From: Ectothiorhodospiraceae bacterium
GTDB lineage: Bacteria > Pseudomonadota > Gammaproteobacteria > HK1
Length of the DNA stretch: 64,000 bases
Direction of reading: 5' to 3'
NCBI GenBank assembly: GCA_024234875.1
Contig: JACKNM010000005.1
Coordinates: 124,001-188,000, forward strand
Numbering within the stretch: the first letter of the stretch is position 1; each line of letters starts with the position of its first letter. Position numbers and translations under genes: made by a program. Positions 17,445 to 25,773 of the stretch are shown here, piece by piece. Below the pieces are notes generated by a model, which saw only the letters and a list, made by a program, of their open reading frames with translations, had not been told where the DNA came from and made no database searches.

Positions 17445-18398
17445 TCAGCCGATGACACGCGTCGGCTTGCCGCCGAGCCAGCCCTTGATGTTCTCCAACG
17501 CCTCCCCGTACGCCAGCGGGAACACCTCCGCCACCACGTATCCGGTGTGTCCGGTGAGCAGGGTGTTGTCGAGGGCCCGGAACGGGTGGTCGGCCGGGAG
17601 CGGCTCGACGTCGAACACGTCGAGTCCGGCGCCGGCGATGCGCCGCTCGCGTAACGCATCGACAAGCGCCTTCTCGTCCACGATCGGGCCGCGTGAGGTG
17701 TTGACCAGGTAGGCGCCGGGCTTCATCCGCGCGAGCTCGTCGGCACCGATCAGTCCGCGGCTGCGGTCGCCGAGGATGAGGTGGATGGTGACGAAGTCCG
17801 ACTCGGCGAGCAGCGTCTCCTTGTCGACGCGCTCGACACCCACCTCGGTGGCCCGCTCGGCGGTGAGGTTGTGGCTCCACGCGATCACCCGCATCCCGAA
17901 CGCAAGCCCGATCCTGGCCACCTGCGAGCCGAGCTTGCCGAGTCCGATCACGCCGAGCGTGCGACCACGCAGACCGACGTTCAACGCCACCTGCCACTTG
18001 CCGGCGTGCATCGCCGCGTCCTCACGGCCGATGTTCTTCGCCAGCCCGAGGATCATGGCCCAGGTGTGCTCGAACGCGGCGTAGCCGGTGGTCCGGGTGC
18101 CGCACACGGTGATGCCGTGGTCCCGCGCTGCATCCATGTCGATGGCGAGGTTGCGCATGCCGGTGGTGACCAGGAGCTTCAGCCGCGGCAGGCGCGAGAG
18201 CACCGCGCGCGGAAACGGCGTGCGCTCGCGCATCGCGACCACGACGTCGAACGCGGCGAGCGTGGTGACCACCGCTTCGTCATCGCCCAGGTGATGGTCG
18301 AAGACATCGACCTCGCAGTCGGCGGGCAGGGTGTCCCAGGCGGCGCTGCTGCGGGCGACGCCGAGATAGTCGTCGAGTATCGCGATCCGGGTCGTCAT
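17445..18398 (-). CDS. D-isomer-specific 2-hydroxyacid dehydrogenase
   Basis: A 317-residue NAD-dependent dehydrogenase. The Rossmann motif is TLGVIGLGKLGSQVAR, and the catalytic residues are in place: the arginine in NTSRGPIVDE, the glutamate in LDVFDVEPLP and the histidine in LLTGHTGYV. The start at 18398 (MTTRIAILDDYLGVA) is the family N-terminus; the open frame extends upstream without support. It sits 51 bp upstream of the haloacid dehalogenase gene on the same strand, so the two could form a dehalogenation-oxidation pair giving a 2-oxo acid. Confidence 0.92.
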   Translation of the reverse strand: MTTRIAILDDYLGVARSSAAWDTLPADCEVDVFDHHLGDDEAVVTTLAAFDVVVAMRERTPFPRAVLSRLPRLKLLVTTGMRNLAIDMDAARDHGITVCGTRTTGYAAFEHTWAMILGLAKNIGREDAAMHAGKWQVALNVGLRGRTLGVIGLGKLGSQVARIGLAFGMRVIAWSHNLTAERATEVGVERVDKETLLAESDFVTIHLILGDRSRGLIGADELARMKPGAYLVNTSRGPIVDEKALVDALRERRIAGAGLDVFDVEPLPADHPFRALDNTLLTGHTGYVVAEVFPLAYGEALENIKGWLGGKPTRVIG

Positions 18399-18460
18399 GT
18401 CGTCCAACCTCCTCTGGGTTCGCGTCGCCGGCGCGTGGGCGCCGCCACCGCCGGTGCACG

Positions 18461-18476
18461 GCCCCCGGAAGGGGGC
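18461..18476 (-). terminator. Hairpin just after the TauD-family gene
   Basis: GCCCCC-GGAA-GGGGGC forms a 6-bp all-GC stem with a four-base loop, starting four bases past the stop codon of the dioxygenase gene. Like other hairpins of this operon it has no T-tract and separates co-directional genes. Confidence 0.4.
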
Positions 18477-18480
18477 GGGA

Positions 18481-19527
18481 TCATGCGGCGCGTGGCCGCA
18501 CCGCGACGCCACCGCGTGGGCCGGTGTTCAATCGATTGGCGAAACGCGCGTCGAGCGGTCGCCCATGGCGCAGGTTGAGCCACAACCGCAGCAGGCGGCG
18601 CCTGCGCTCGGGCTCGGGGAAGTCCTCGAACGCGGTGCGTGCATGCAGCACCACATGGTTGTTCAGGAGCTGGATGTCGCCCGGTCGGAAACGCATCGAG
18701 AACTGGACGTCGGGCCGTTCCGCCAGCACGCCGACGGCGCGGACCGCCGCGAGCTCGGCCTCGTCGAGCGGCGCGCCCGACTTGCGCTGGCCGTCCTCGA
18801 TGGTGCGTTGGTTGTAGCGGCAGCTGAGGATGCCGCGGTGGTGACTGAACACCGGGACTCGGTGGTCGGTGACCTCGTTCGGATCGCCGCGGCCGCCCTC
18901 GCCGCGCAAGTCGAAATGGAAGCCCCGATAGAGCGGCGGCAGATGCTCGGGGTGCTCGGCGAGCAGAAGGTCGTGGATGGTCATGGCGCTGGCCACCAGG
19001 CTCTCACCGCCCCGTGCCGCGTGGTGCACGCAGAGCAGGCCGACGACGTCGGAGGCGTCGCAGTGGAAACGCAGCGCCGCGCTGGTGGTGTACCCGCGGA
19101 CGTTGACTGCCTGGTAATCGCGTCCCCGATCCGTGACCTCGGCCAGGTGCTCGCCGGCCGCGTTCTGGGAGACCGCGACCCCGATGTGCGTGCCGATGCC
19201 CCAGTAGAGCGCCCGTAGAGTCGGCTCGTCGTAGCGAGCGGGGTCGATTCCTCGGACGAGAACCAGGCCGCGACCACGCTCCAGCACCTCGACCATCTGC
19301 CCGGCCCGCGCCTCGAGACGCGGGGCGAGGAACGCCTCGCGGTCGAACTGCTCGGCCTCGAGCCCGCGAGCGCGGACCGACCGCACGGCGGCGTCGAGCT
19401 CGGCCAGGTCCTCGCCGTCGAGCTCGAAGAGCCAGCTGCCGTCGGTCTCGAGATCGCTCGGGCGCCAGGCACCGGGGCCGCCGAAGGGACGGCTGAGGGG
19501 CTCGGGACTACTCACGGGAGGCTCCAT
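18481..19527 (-). CDS. TauD/TfdA family Fe(II)/2-oxoglutarate-dependent dioxygenase
   Basis: A non-haem iron dioxygenase of 348 residues. The iron-binding facial triad is visible: His155 and Asp157 in RFHCDASD and the distal His295 in NNHVVLHARTAFED, followed by the 2-oxoglutarate-binding arginine in RLLRLWLNLRHG. The family hydroxylates sulfonates (TauD), phenoxyacetates (TfdA), gamma-butyrobetaine and many others, so its substrate is open. Either the ATG at 19527 or a GTG four codons later (better ribosome binding site, GGAG) could be the start. It lies downstream of the ABC importer genes and upstream of the hydroxyacid dehydrogenase, suggesting it makes the first attack on the imported compound. 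Confidence 0.9.
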   Translation of the reverse strand: MEPPVSSPEPLSRPFGGPGAWRPSDLETDGSWLFELDGEDLAELDAAVRSVRARGLEAEQFDREAFLAPRLEARAGQMVEVLERGRGLVLVRGIDPARYDEPTLRALYWGIGTHIGVAVSQNAAGEHLAEVTDRGRDYQAVNVRGYTTSAALRFHCDASDVVGLLCVHHAARGGESLVASAMTIHDLLLAEHPEHLPPLYRGFHFDLRGEGGRGDPNEVTDHRVPVFSHHRGILSCRYNQRTIEDGQRKSGAPLDEAELAAVRAVGVLAERPDVQFSMRFRPGDIQLLNNHVVLHARTAFEDFPEPERRRRLLRLWLNLRHGRPLDARFANRLNTGPRGGVAVRPRAA

Positions 19528-19625
19528 CGGGTCGCGCGCCGTGAAGTGTGGCGCCGGGCGATCTTAGCAGAGCGGGAACCGGTGACCGCGACGATGGCCG
19601 GGAGGCGACATCGAGAGGAAGGCGA

Positions 19626-19650
19626 CCCCGGGGCGGCGTGCGCCCCGGGG
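19626..19650 (-). terminator. Hairpin after the last importer permease gene
   Basis: A perfect 10-bp stem (CCCCGGGGCG / CGCCCCGGGG) with a five-base loop lies ten bases past the stop of the DppC-like gene and before the dioxygenase gene. It may end or thin out the importer transcript. Confidence 0.5.
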
Positions 19651-19659
19651 TGGTCGACG

Positions 19660-20556
19660 TCAGCGCGAGCGCAGTTTCGGGTCGAGCAGATCGCGCAGCG
19701 CATCGCCGAAGAGGTTGAAGCCGAACACCGCGAGGGTGATCGCGAGGCCGGGGAATACCGGCACCCAGGGGGCGCTCTCGGCGTACTCCTCGGCGCCACC
19801 CTGCAGCATCAGTCCCCAGGCCGGGGTCGGCTCCTGCACCCCGAGGCCGAGGTAGGACAGGGACGCCTCGAGCAGGATGGCCTGGCCGACGAACGAGGTG
19901 AGCATGATGAGGTAAGGCGCCACCACGTTCGGGGCCATGTGACGCAGGATGATGCGGGCGTGGCCGTAACCGAGCGCGCGCGCCGCGTCGACATACGGGA
20001 TCTCGCGAATCGACAACGCGCTCGAGCGCACCACCCGCGCGCACTGCGGAATGAAGGGCAGCGTGATTGCGATGATCACGTTCTGCGTGCCGGGGCCGAG
20101 GATCGCCACCACCGCCAGCGCCATGATGATGAGCGGGAACGCCATGAAGACGTCCATCACGCGCTGGAAGAAGAGGTCGAACTTGCCGCCGAAGTAGGCG
20201 CTGGCGACGCCCAGGACCAGACCGGCCGTGGCGCCGACGACGGCGGCGGTAAAGCCGACGAACAGCGCCGTGCGTGCACCGTAGATGATGCGGGTCATGA
20301 TGTCGCGGCCGAACTGGTCGGTGCCGAGCCAGAAGTCGGCGCCCGGCGGGCTCAGCATGTGCTCGAAGGAGTTGGCCTCGGGGTCGTAGGGCGAGATCAC
20401 GTTGGCGAACACTGCCATCGCGATCATGGCCACCACGACCAGCCCGCCCGCCGCGCCGAGCGGCTGGCGTCGGCACAGGGACCAGAGCTGCTCGGCGAGC
20501 GACCGCTTCGGGGGCACCAGCTCGGCGGAGTCGACGGCGATTTCCGGGGTGGACAT
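19660..20556 (-). CDS. Dipeptide/oligopeptide-type ABC transporter permease (DppC-like)
   Basis: A 298-residue inner-membrane permease of the nickel/peptide/opine class. An N-terminal cytoplasmic stretch precedes the first helix, then the conserved LGTDQFGRDIMTRIIYGAR segment and the EAA loop (VDAARALGYGHARIILRHMAPN) that contacts the ATPase. It ends with FNLFGDALRDLLDPKL, the usual DppC ending. It follows the DppB-like gene by 13 bp. Confidence 0.93.
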   Translation of the reverse strand: MSTPEIAVDSAELVPPKRSLAEQLWSLCRRQPLGAAGGLVVVAMIAMAVFANVISPYDPEANSFEHMLSPPGADFWLGTDQFGRDIMTRIIYGARTALFVGFTAAVVGATAGLVLGVASAYFGGKFDLFFQRVMDVFMAFPLIIMALAVVAILGPGTQNVIIAITLPFIPQCARVVRSSALSIREIPYVDAARALGYGHARIILRHMAPNVVAPYLIMLTSFVGQAILLEASLSYLGLGVQEPTPAWGLMLQGGAEEYAESAPWVPVFPGLAITLAVFGFNLFGDALRDLLDPKLRSR

Positions 20557-20569
20557 CGGTCTTGCCTCG

Positions 20570-21541
20570 TCAGCTATAGCGAATGCGTGGGTCGAGCCAC
20601 GCGTACATGATGTCGATGAACAGGTTGGTCAGCACGAAGATGACCACCACCAGCATCACGAGCTGCTGGGTCAGGGTGAAGTCGTGCTGCAGCACCGCTT
20701 CCACGAAGAGCTTGCCCAGCCCGTTCAAGTTGAAGACCTGCTCGGTCACCACCAGCCCGCCCATCAGGAAGGCGAACTCCAGCGCGATGATGGTCACCAC
20801 CGGTAGCAGGGAGTTCTTCAGCGCATGGCGGTTGATGATGACCTTCTCGAGCAACCCCTTGGCGCGTGCAGTGCGCACGTAGTCCTCGCGCAGCACCTCG
20901 AGCAGGGCGGAGCGGGTCATGCGGGTCGCCACCGCGGAGTAGCGATAGCCCGTCGCCACCGCCGGCCAGATGAGCTGGGCGAGGTTCTCCATCGGGTCCT
21001 CGAACGGTGACACGTACTCGATCGGCGGCATCCACGGGATGCCGAACCAGGCCTGGGTGATGATCAACAGGCCGAGAATGATCACGATCCCGAGCCAGAA
21101 GGAAGGGATGGCGATCCCGGCGATGCTGAACGCGCGGACGAGGTAGTCGATCCAGGTGTTCTGCTTGACCGCGGAGATGATTCCGAGCGGTATCGCGATG
21201 ATCACCGCCACCGCGGTCGCCATGATCGCGAGCTGCATCGAGAGCTGGAAGCGGAGCCCGATCTCCTCCGCCACCGGCTTGCCGGTCCACATGGACTCGC
21301 CGAGGTCACCGGTGAAGTACCCGGACACGAAGTCCCAGAACTGCAGCGGCATCGGCTTGTTCAGGCCGAGCTTGTCTCGACACTGATCGAGCTGCTCCTG
21401 GTCGGCATAGAGGCCGGTGCCGAACAGGCGAATCTCGCAGACGTCACCGGGTACCGCCCGCATCAGCAGGAACACGAGCAGCGCCGCCCCGAACAGGGTC
21501 GGGATGGTCAGGAGCAGGCGGTGGAGGATGTACTTCGACAT
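20570..21541 (-). CDS. Dipeptide/oligopeptide-type ABC transporter permease (DppB-like)
   Basis: A 323-residue inner-membrane permease, partner of the DppC-like protein. It begins MSKYILHRLLLTIPTLFGAA, has an extended periplasmic region after helix 1 containing two cysteines, the EAA loop (EDYVRTARAKGLLEKVIINRH) and a C-terminal YAWLDPRIRYS typical of the family. A 57-bp gap with a very stable hairpin separates it from the binding-protein gene upstream. Confidence 0.93.
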   Translation of the reverse strand: MSKYILHRLLLTIPTLFGAALLVFLLMRAVPGDVCEIRLFGTGLYADQEQLDQCRDKLGLNKPMPLQFWDFVSGYFTGDLGESMWTGKPVAEEIGLRFQLSMQLAIMATAVAVIIAIPLGIISAVKQNTWIDYLVRAFSIAGIAIPSFWLGIVIILGLLIITQAWFGIPWMPPIEYVSPFEDPMENLAQLIWPAVATGYRYSAVATRMTRSALLEVLREDYVRTARAKGLLEKVIINRHALKNSLLPVVTIIALEFAFLMGGLVVTEQVFNLNGLGKLFVEAVLQHDFTLTQQLVMLVVVIFVLTNLFIDIMYAWLDPRIRYS

Positions 21542-21560
21542 GACCGGGTTCCGAGGAGGT

Positions 21561-21584
21561 GGGCGCCCCGCGTGCGGGGCGCCC
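21561..21584 (-). terminator. Hairpin between the binding-protein and permease genes
   Basis: A perfect 11-bp stem (GGGCGCCCCGC / GCGGGGCGCCC) with a two-base loop. Hairpins in this position in ABC operons commonly stabilise the binding-protein message and reduce read-through to the permeases; that role is inferred. Confidence 0.6.
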
Positions 21585-21598
21585 GGAGGTGACAGCTC

Positions 21599-23218
21599 TT
21601 ACATCAACGACTTGTCGAGCCAGACGTTGTCGAGCTGCTGATCGAGGTAGTGGCTGGGCGAGATCTTCCAGCCCTTGAAGTACGAGCGATGCGCGGTGAT
21701 ACGGTTCCACCACAGCGTGACCAGCAGGTGGGCCTGGTCAGACAGCGCGCGCTCCTCGTACTGACGCAGGATCTTGCGCTGCTTGGCCGGGTCACCCTCG
21801 CGGGCCAGGTTGTCGTACAGCTCCTCGAGGATCGGATCCTCATAGCCACCGAAGTTGTTGCCGGCGCTGCCGAGCCACTTCGTCACGTCGGCGATGGGGT
21901 TCACGACCGACTGGCAGTTGAAGTCCATCGAGATGTCGAAGTCGCGCTTCTTGCGCAGCGTGTCGTAGAAGGGGCCGGACGGCTGCACCCGCTGGGTGAC
22001 GTCCAGACCGACCTGCTTCCACTGGTCGATCAGCCAGGTGCCCACCACCTTGTACGGCTGGTCGACGCCGCGGTTGTTCAGCTCGAACTTGAGGTTCGAC
22101 TGTCCGGCGTCGGCCAGCAGCTTCCTGGCCATCTCCCGCGACTTCTCGAGGTCCGGGTAGTAGCCCGCGAGCTGCTGCAGCTCCTCGGAGGTCGCCGCCA
22201 GCGGATGGTTCGGGAAGGCGACACCGCCGACCGTCTTCACGATCGCGATCTTCGACAGGTACTGCGAGCCACCCCAGCGGTCGACGGCGAGGGTGAGCGC
22301 GCGGCGCACCCGCGCATCGTCGAACGGCTTGCGGTTCTGGTTGATGGTGGTCAGCAGCACGCAGTTCCAGTCGCTGGTCTGCACCGTGATCTTGTCGCCG
22401 AGGGCCTTGACGAGATCGTCGACTGCCTTCGGCGGGAAGCCACGGAACTGGGCCGCCGCGCGGTCGCCGCGGATGGCCTGCAGGTTGACCGCCATCTTCG
22501 GGGCCTGGATGGCCTTGAAGCCGTCGATGTAGGGGCGGCCCTCGTGGTGGTAGTTCGGGTTGCGCTTGCCCTCGACGAAGGCGCCGGGCTGCTCCTGCAC
22601 GAAGAGGAACGGACCGCTGCCGTTGATGTTCTTCGTGTGCCACTCGTAGCCGTGCTCGTCCAGATCCTTCTTGCTGTAGATCCAGTTGAACGGGGTGGCG
22701 AGCGCCGGGACGAATGCGCCCGAGGGATACTTCAGCTTGAACACGACGGTGCGGGCGTCGGGCGCCTCGACCGCGTCGACCATGCTGAAGAATGCCTTGC
22801 GCGAGCTCGGTACACCCTCCGGCGGGAAGATGATCTTGTCGTACGTCGCCTTGACGTCGTACGCGTCGAGCGGCTTGCCGTCGTGGAACTTGACGCCGTC
22901 ACGGATCTTGAAGGTGTAGACCGTGCCGCCGTCGGTCGGCTCGGGCACCGTGCCGTCGCAGACGTCGCACACGAAGTCGGTCGGCGACGCCGGGTTGGCG
23001 GGGTTGACCCGAATCAGCAGGCTGTAGAACGGCGCCATCGGATGGATCACGCCGAACGTGGTCTCGCGATGTGCGTCGTACGACGGAATGGTGCTCGGGA
23101 CCACGAAGTTGAGGATTCCTCCTCGCTGCGGGGTCTCCTGGGCCAGCGCGGTCTGGGTCGTGCCGACGGCGCAACCCAGGGCGACCGCCGCGGCGACGCT
23201 GCGGTAGTTGAACCTCAT
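21599..23218 (-). CDS. ABC transporter substrate-binding protein, family 5 (peptide/nickel/opine type)
   Basis: A 539-residue periplasmic binding protein with an N-terminal signal peptide (VAAAVALGCAVGTTQTALA, then QETPQRGG). SBP family 5 features include the GGILNFVVP strand, the YTFKIRDGVKFHDGKPLDAYD segment characteristic of the family, and DARVRRALTLAVDR. Ligands in this family range from peptides to opines, nickel chelates and sugars. A GGAGAG site precedes the ATG. It is encoded between the ATPase and permease genes. It should deliver the pathway's substrate to the DppBC-like channel. Confidence 0.93.
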   Translation of the reverse strand: MRFNYRSVAAAVALGCAVGTTQTALAQETPQRGGILNFVVPSTIPSYDAHRETTFGVIHPMAPFYSLLIRVNPANPASPTDFVCDVCDGTVPEPTDGGTVYTFKIRDGVKFHDGKPLDAYDVKATYDKIIFPPEGVPSSRKAFFSMVDAVEAPDARTVVFKLKYPSGAFVPALATPFNWIYSKKDLDEHGYEWHTKNINGSGPFLFVQEQPGAFVEGKRNPNYHHEGRPYIDGFKAIQAPKMAVNLQAIRGDRAAAQFRGFPPKAVDDLVKALGDKITVQTSDWNCVLLTTINQNRKPFDDARVRRALTLAVDRWGGSQYLSKIAIVKTVGGVAFPNHPLAATSEELQQLAGYYPDLEKSREMARKLLADAGQSNLKFELNNRGVDQPYKVVGTWLIDQWKQVGLDVTQRVQPSGPFYDTLRKKRDFDISMDFNCQSVVNPIADVTKWLGSAGNNFGGYEDPILEELYDNLAREGDPAKQRKILRQYEERALSDQAHLLVTLWWNRITAHRSYFKGWKISPSHYLDQQLDNVWLDKSLM

Positions 23219-23315
23219 GATGCTCTCCTCCTCGGTTGGAGCTCGTTCACTACGCCCCCCGGTCCCACCGTTGCCGCGTGGAACCGAACGGTTCTCGGAT
23301 CTCTGCCGGGGCTTG

Positions 23316-24335
23316 CTAGCTCACCTCCGTGCACGCGACCCAGTGTCCGGGTCGCTTCTCGATCAGCTCGGGGATCCCCGCCTTGCAGCTCTCCACCGCC
23401 ATCGGGCATCTGGGGTGGAAGACGCACCCACTCGGGGGCTTCATCGGACTCGGGACCTCGCCTTGCAGGGTCTGGTGGGCGCGAGTCTTCTCGATCGTCG
23501 GATCCGGAATCGGCACCGCCGACAGCAGTGCCTGGGTGTAAGGGTGCAAGGGATTGTCGAACAGCTCGTCGGATTCCGCGAGCTCGACCACCTTGCCGAG
23601 GTACATCACCGCCACCCGGTTGCACAGGTGGTGCACGACCGAGAGGTCGTGAGCGATGAACAGGTAGGTGAGGCCGAACTGCTCGCGCAGATCCTCGAGC
23701 AGGTTGATCACCTGGGCCTGGATCGACACGTCGAGCGCCGACACCGCCTCGTCGCAGATGATGAACTCCGGGTCGAGCGAGAGCGCGCGCGCGATGCCGA
23801 CACGCTGACGCTGGCCGCCGCTCATCTCGTGTGGATACCGGTCGGCGAACTTCGGGTTCAGACCGCACACCGAGAGCAGCTCGGCCACCCGTTGCTGGCG
23901 CTTGCCCGGGTCGGGCTGGACGCCGTGGACCTTCATCGGCTCGCCGATGATCTCGCCGACCTTCATGCGCGGGTTCAGCGAGCTGTAAGGGTCCTGGAAG
24001 ATCACCTGGATCTTCCTGCGCAGCGGGCTCAGCTCCTTCTCCGAGAGCTTCTCGAGGTTGACGCCGTCGAAGACGATCTCGCCGGCGGTCGGACGCTCGA
24101 GCTGCAGGATGCAGCGGCCGGTGGTGGTCTTGCCACACCCGGACTCGCCGACCAGGCCGAGGGTCTCACCGCGGCGGATGGTGAAGCTGACGCCGTCGAC
24201 CGCCTTCACCTGGCCGATGACGCGCTGCACGAACAGCCCCTGGGTGACCGGGAAGTGCTTCTTCAGCCCCTTCACCTCGACCAGCACGTCCTCGCTCGTG
24301 GCGGCCCTGGCGCGGATGTCCGGCGCGGCGCTCAC
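23316..24335 (-). CDS. Oligopeptide/dipeptide ABC transporter ATPase (DppF-like)
   Basis: A 339-residue ATPase starting at a GTG (24335) that overlaps the stop of the DppD-like gene by four bases (GTGA), which implies translational coupling. Walker A is VGESGCGKTTTGR, followed by the Q loop IFQDPYSSLNPRM, signature MSGGQRQRVGIARAL, Walker B IICDEAVSALDVS and switch histidine IAHDLSVV. The C-terminal oligopeptide-type extension contains CVFHPRCPMAVESC. An aspartate-glutamate-alanine variant (DEAVSALD) replaces the usual DEPxSALD. The long open frame further upstream belongs to no gene. Confidence 0.93.
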   Translation of the reverse strand: MSAAPDIRARAATSEDVLVEVKGLKKHFPVTQGLFVQRVIGQVKAVDGVSFTIRRGETLGLVGESGCGKTTTGRCILQLERPTAGEIVFDGVNLEKLSEKELSPLRRKIQVIFQDPYSSLNPRMKVGEIIGEPMKVHGVQPDPGKRQQRVAELLSVCGLNPKFADRYPHEMSGGQRQRVGIARALSLDPEFIICDEAVSALDVSIQAQVINLLEDLREQFGLTYLFIAHDLSVVHHLCNRVAVMYLGKVVELAESDELFDNPLHPYTQALLSAVPIPDPTIEKTRAHQTLQGEVPSPMKPPSGCVFHPRCPMAVESCKAGIPELIEKRPGHWVACTEVS

Positions 24336-25330
24336 GAGGCGTCCCTCATGCTGGCGTCGAGCTCGGCGCGTCGCAGGCACGCGGAGAGCTGACCGTCGGC
24401 GACCTCCGCCAGCGGCGGCACGGCGCGATCGCAGTCGGCGATCGCCCAGCGGCAGCGGGGACGATAGGCGCAGCCCGGCGGGAGGCGCGTGAGATCCGGC
24501 GGCTGCCCCTCGATCGGAACCAGCCGCTTGCCGCGGTGCAGATCCATTCGCGGCACCGAGTTCAGCAACCCGATCGTGTAGGGGTGACGCGGGTTGTGAT
24601 AGATCTGCTCCGAGGTCCCGGTCTCGACGATCTTGCCGGCGTACATCACGATCACGCGCTCGGCGTAGCGGGCGACGACACCGAGGTTGTGGGTGATGAT
24701 GATCAGCGCGACGCCCATGCGCTTGGTGAGGTCGCGCATCAGCTCCAGGATCTGCGCCTGAATCGTCACGTCGAGCGCGGTCGTCGGCTCGTCGGCGATG
24801 ATGAGGCGCGGCTCGCACGACAGCGCGAGCGCGATCATGACGCGCTGGCGCATGCCGCCACTGAAGTGATGGGGATACTGCTTCAGGCGCCGCTCGGGCT
24901 CGCCGATGCCGACCATCCCGAGCAGCTCGACGGCACGCCGGTCGGCCTCCTGCTGGGTGGTTCCGAGGTGATGCATCATCGTCTCGGTGAGCTGCGTGCC
25001 GATCGAGAGGACCGGATTCAGCGAGGTCATCGGCTCCTGGAAGACCATGGCGATCTTGTGGCCACGGACCTTGCGGATCTCGGCATCGTCGAGCGTGAGG
25101 AGGTCGCGCCCCTGGAATCGGATCTGGCCGCCGACGATCTGACCGGGCGGGTTCGGAATCAGGCGCAGCACCGACATCGCGCCGACGGACTTGCCGCAGC
25201 CGGATTCACCGACGATGGCGACGGTCTCGCCCTCGTCCACCGAGTACGTGATTCCGTCGACTGCCTTGACGACACCCTCGGTGGTGTAGAACTGCGTTCG
25301 CAGATCCTCGACTTCCAGAAGCTTGGGCAC
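24332..25330 (-). CDS. Oligopeptide/dipeptide ABC transporter ATPase (DppD-like)
   Basis: A 332-residue ATPase, first gene of the importer operon. It starts at a GTG at 25330 with GAGG six bases upstream. Walker A is VGESGCGKSVGAM (about residues 40-52), signature FSGGMRQRVMIALAL, Walker B LIIADEPTTALDV, and the C-terminal oligopeptide/dipeptide domain includes CAYRPRCRWAIADC. A candidate sigma-70 promoter lies 247 bases upstream. Confidence 0.94.
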   Translation of the reverse strand: MPKLLEVEDLRTQFYTTEGVVKAVDGITYSVDEGETVAIVGESGCGKSVGAMSVLRLIPNPPGQIVGGQIRFQGRDLLTLDDAEIRKVRGHKIAMVFQEPMTSLNPVLSIGTQLTETMMHHLGTTQQEADRRAVELLGMVGIGEPERRLKQYPHHFSGGMRQRVMIALALSCEPRLIIADEPTTALDVTIQAQILELMRDLTKRMGVALIIITHNLGVVARYAERVIVMYAGKIVETGTSEQIYHNPRHPYTIGLLNSVPRMDLHRGKRLVPIEGQPPDLTRLPPGCAYRPRCRWAIADCDRAVPPLAEVADGQLSACLRRAELDASMRDAS

Positions 25331-25773
25331 GGCAACCTCGTTTTTATAGGAGTCGCGTTACTGACGCCGTGTTGCGCGAACGTCAGGGTGCTTTCGTCCT
25401 CCGCCGGCCACCGTCTTGTGCGGCTTACCGACCCCCTCCGACGCGGCACGTCGGGGATACTTCCCGTCGGCGCGGCATGTCGACGGTCGCGTGCTCGACC
25501 AGTCGCTCCGAATTGGTCCGCGCATCCCTGCAGCCGTCGGCCGAGCTCCCGCTCGACCGACTCGCGAGGGCCGCTTACGGTAGGTGTGGGTCCGGTGGTT
25601 GTCAATTCTCCGCCACCTCGTCACGCCACCCGGTGGCGTCGCCCGGCGTGGCCGCGACCGGTCCGAGCGCGGCGCGGATCAATCGGTTACGCGGCCCTGC
25701 GATCGCTCCCGACGACGGCGCGGCGATCGTCTTGTTGCAGCGCGGCATCGGAGTCGGGGGAAGGGCGCAGTGG
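25331..25773. other. 443-bp intergenic region upstream of the importer operon
   Basis: No convincing gene is seen between the GntR gene and the importer operon. It contains the candidate minus-strand promoter at 25577-25605, and an AT-rich patch (TTTTTATAGG, near 25343) just before the DppD-like start. The long leader could hold regulatory RNA structure, but I recognise no riboswitch. Confidence 0.5.
25577..25605 (-). promoter_or_regulatory. Candidate sigma-70 promoter of the importer/catabolic operon
   Basis: Read on the minus strand: a consensus -35 TTGACA, a 17-base spacer, then TACCGT as -10. It points toward the DppD-like gene and gives a leader of about 240 bases. Spacing and -35 are ideal; the -10 keeps only TAnnnT. 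Confidence 0.5.

Noticed and set aside
23316..24818. A 500-residue extended form of the DppF-like ATPase
   Set aside because: The extra 161 residues are low-complexity shadow of the DppD-like gene; a GTG overlapping the preceding stop gives the normal protein.
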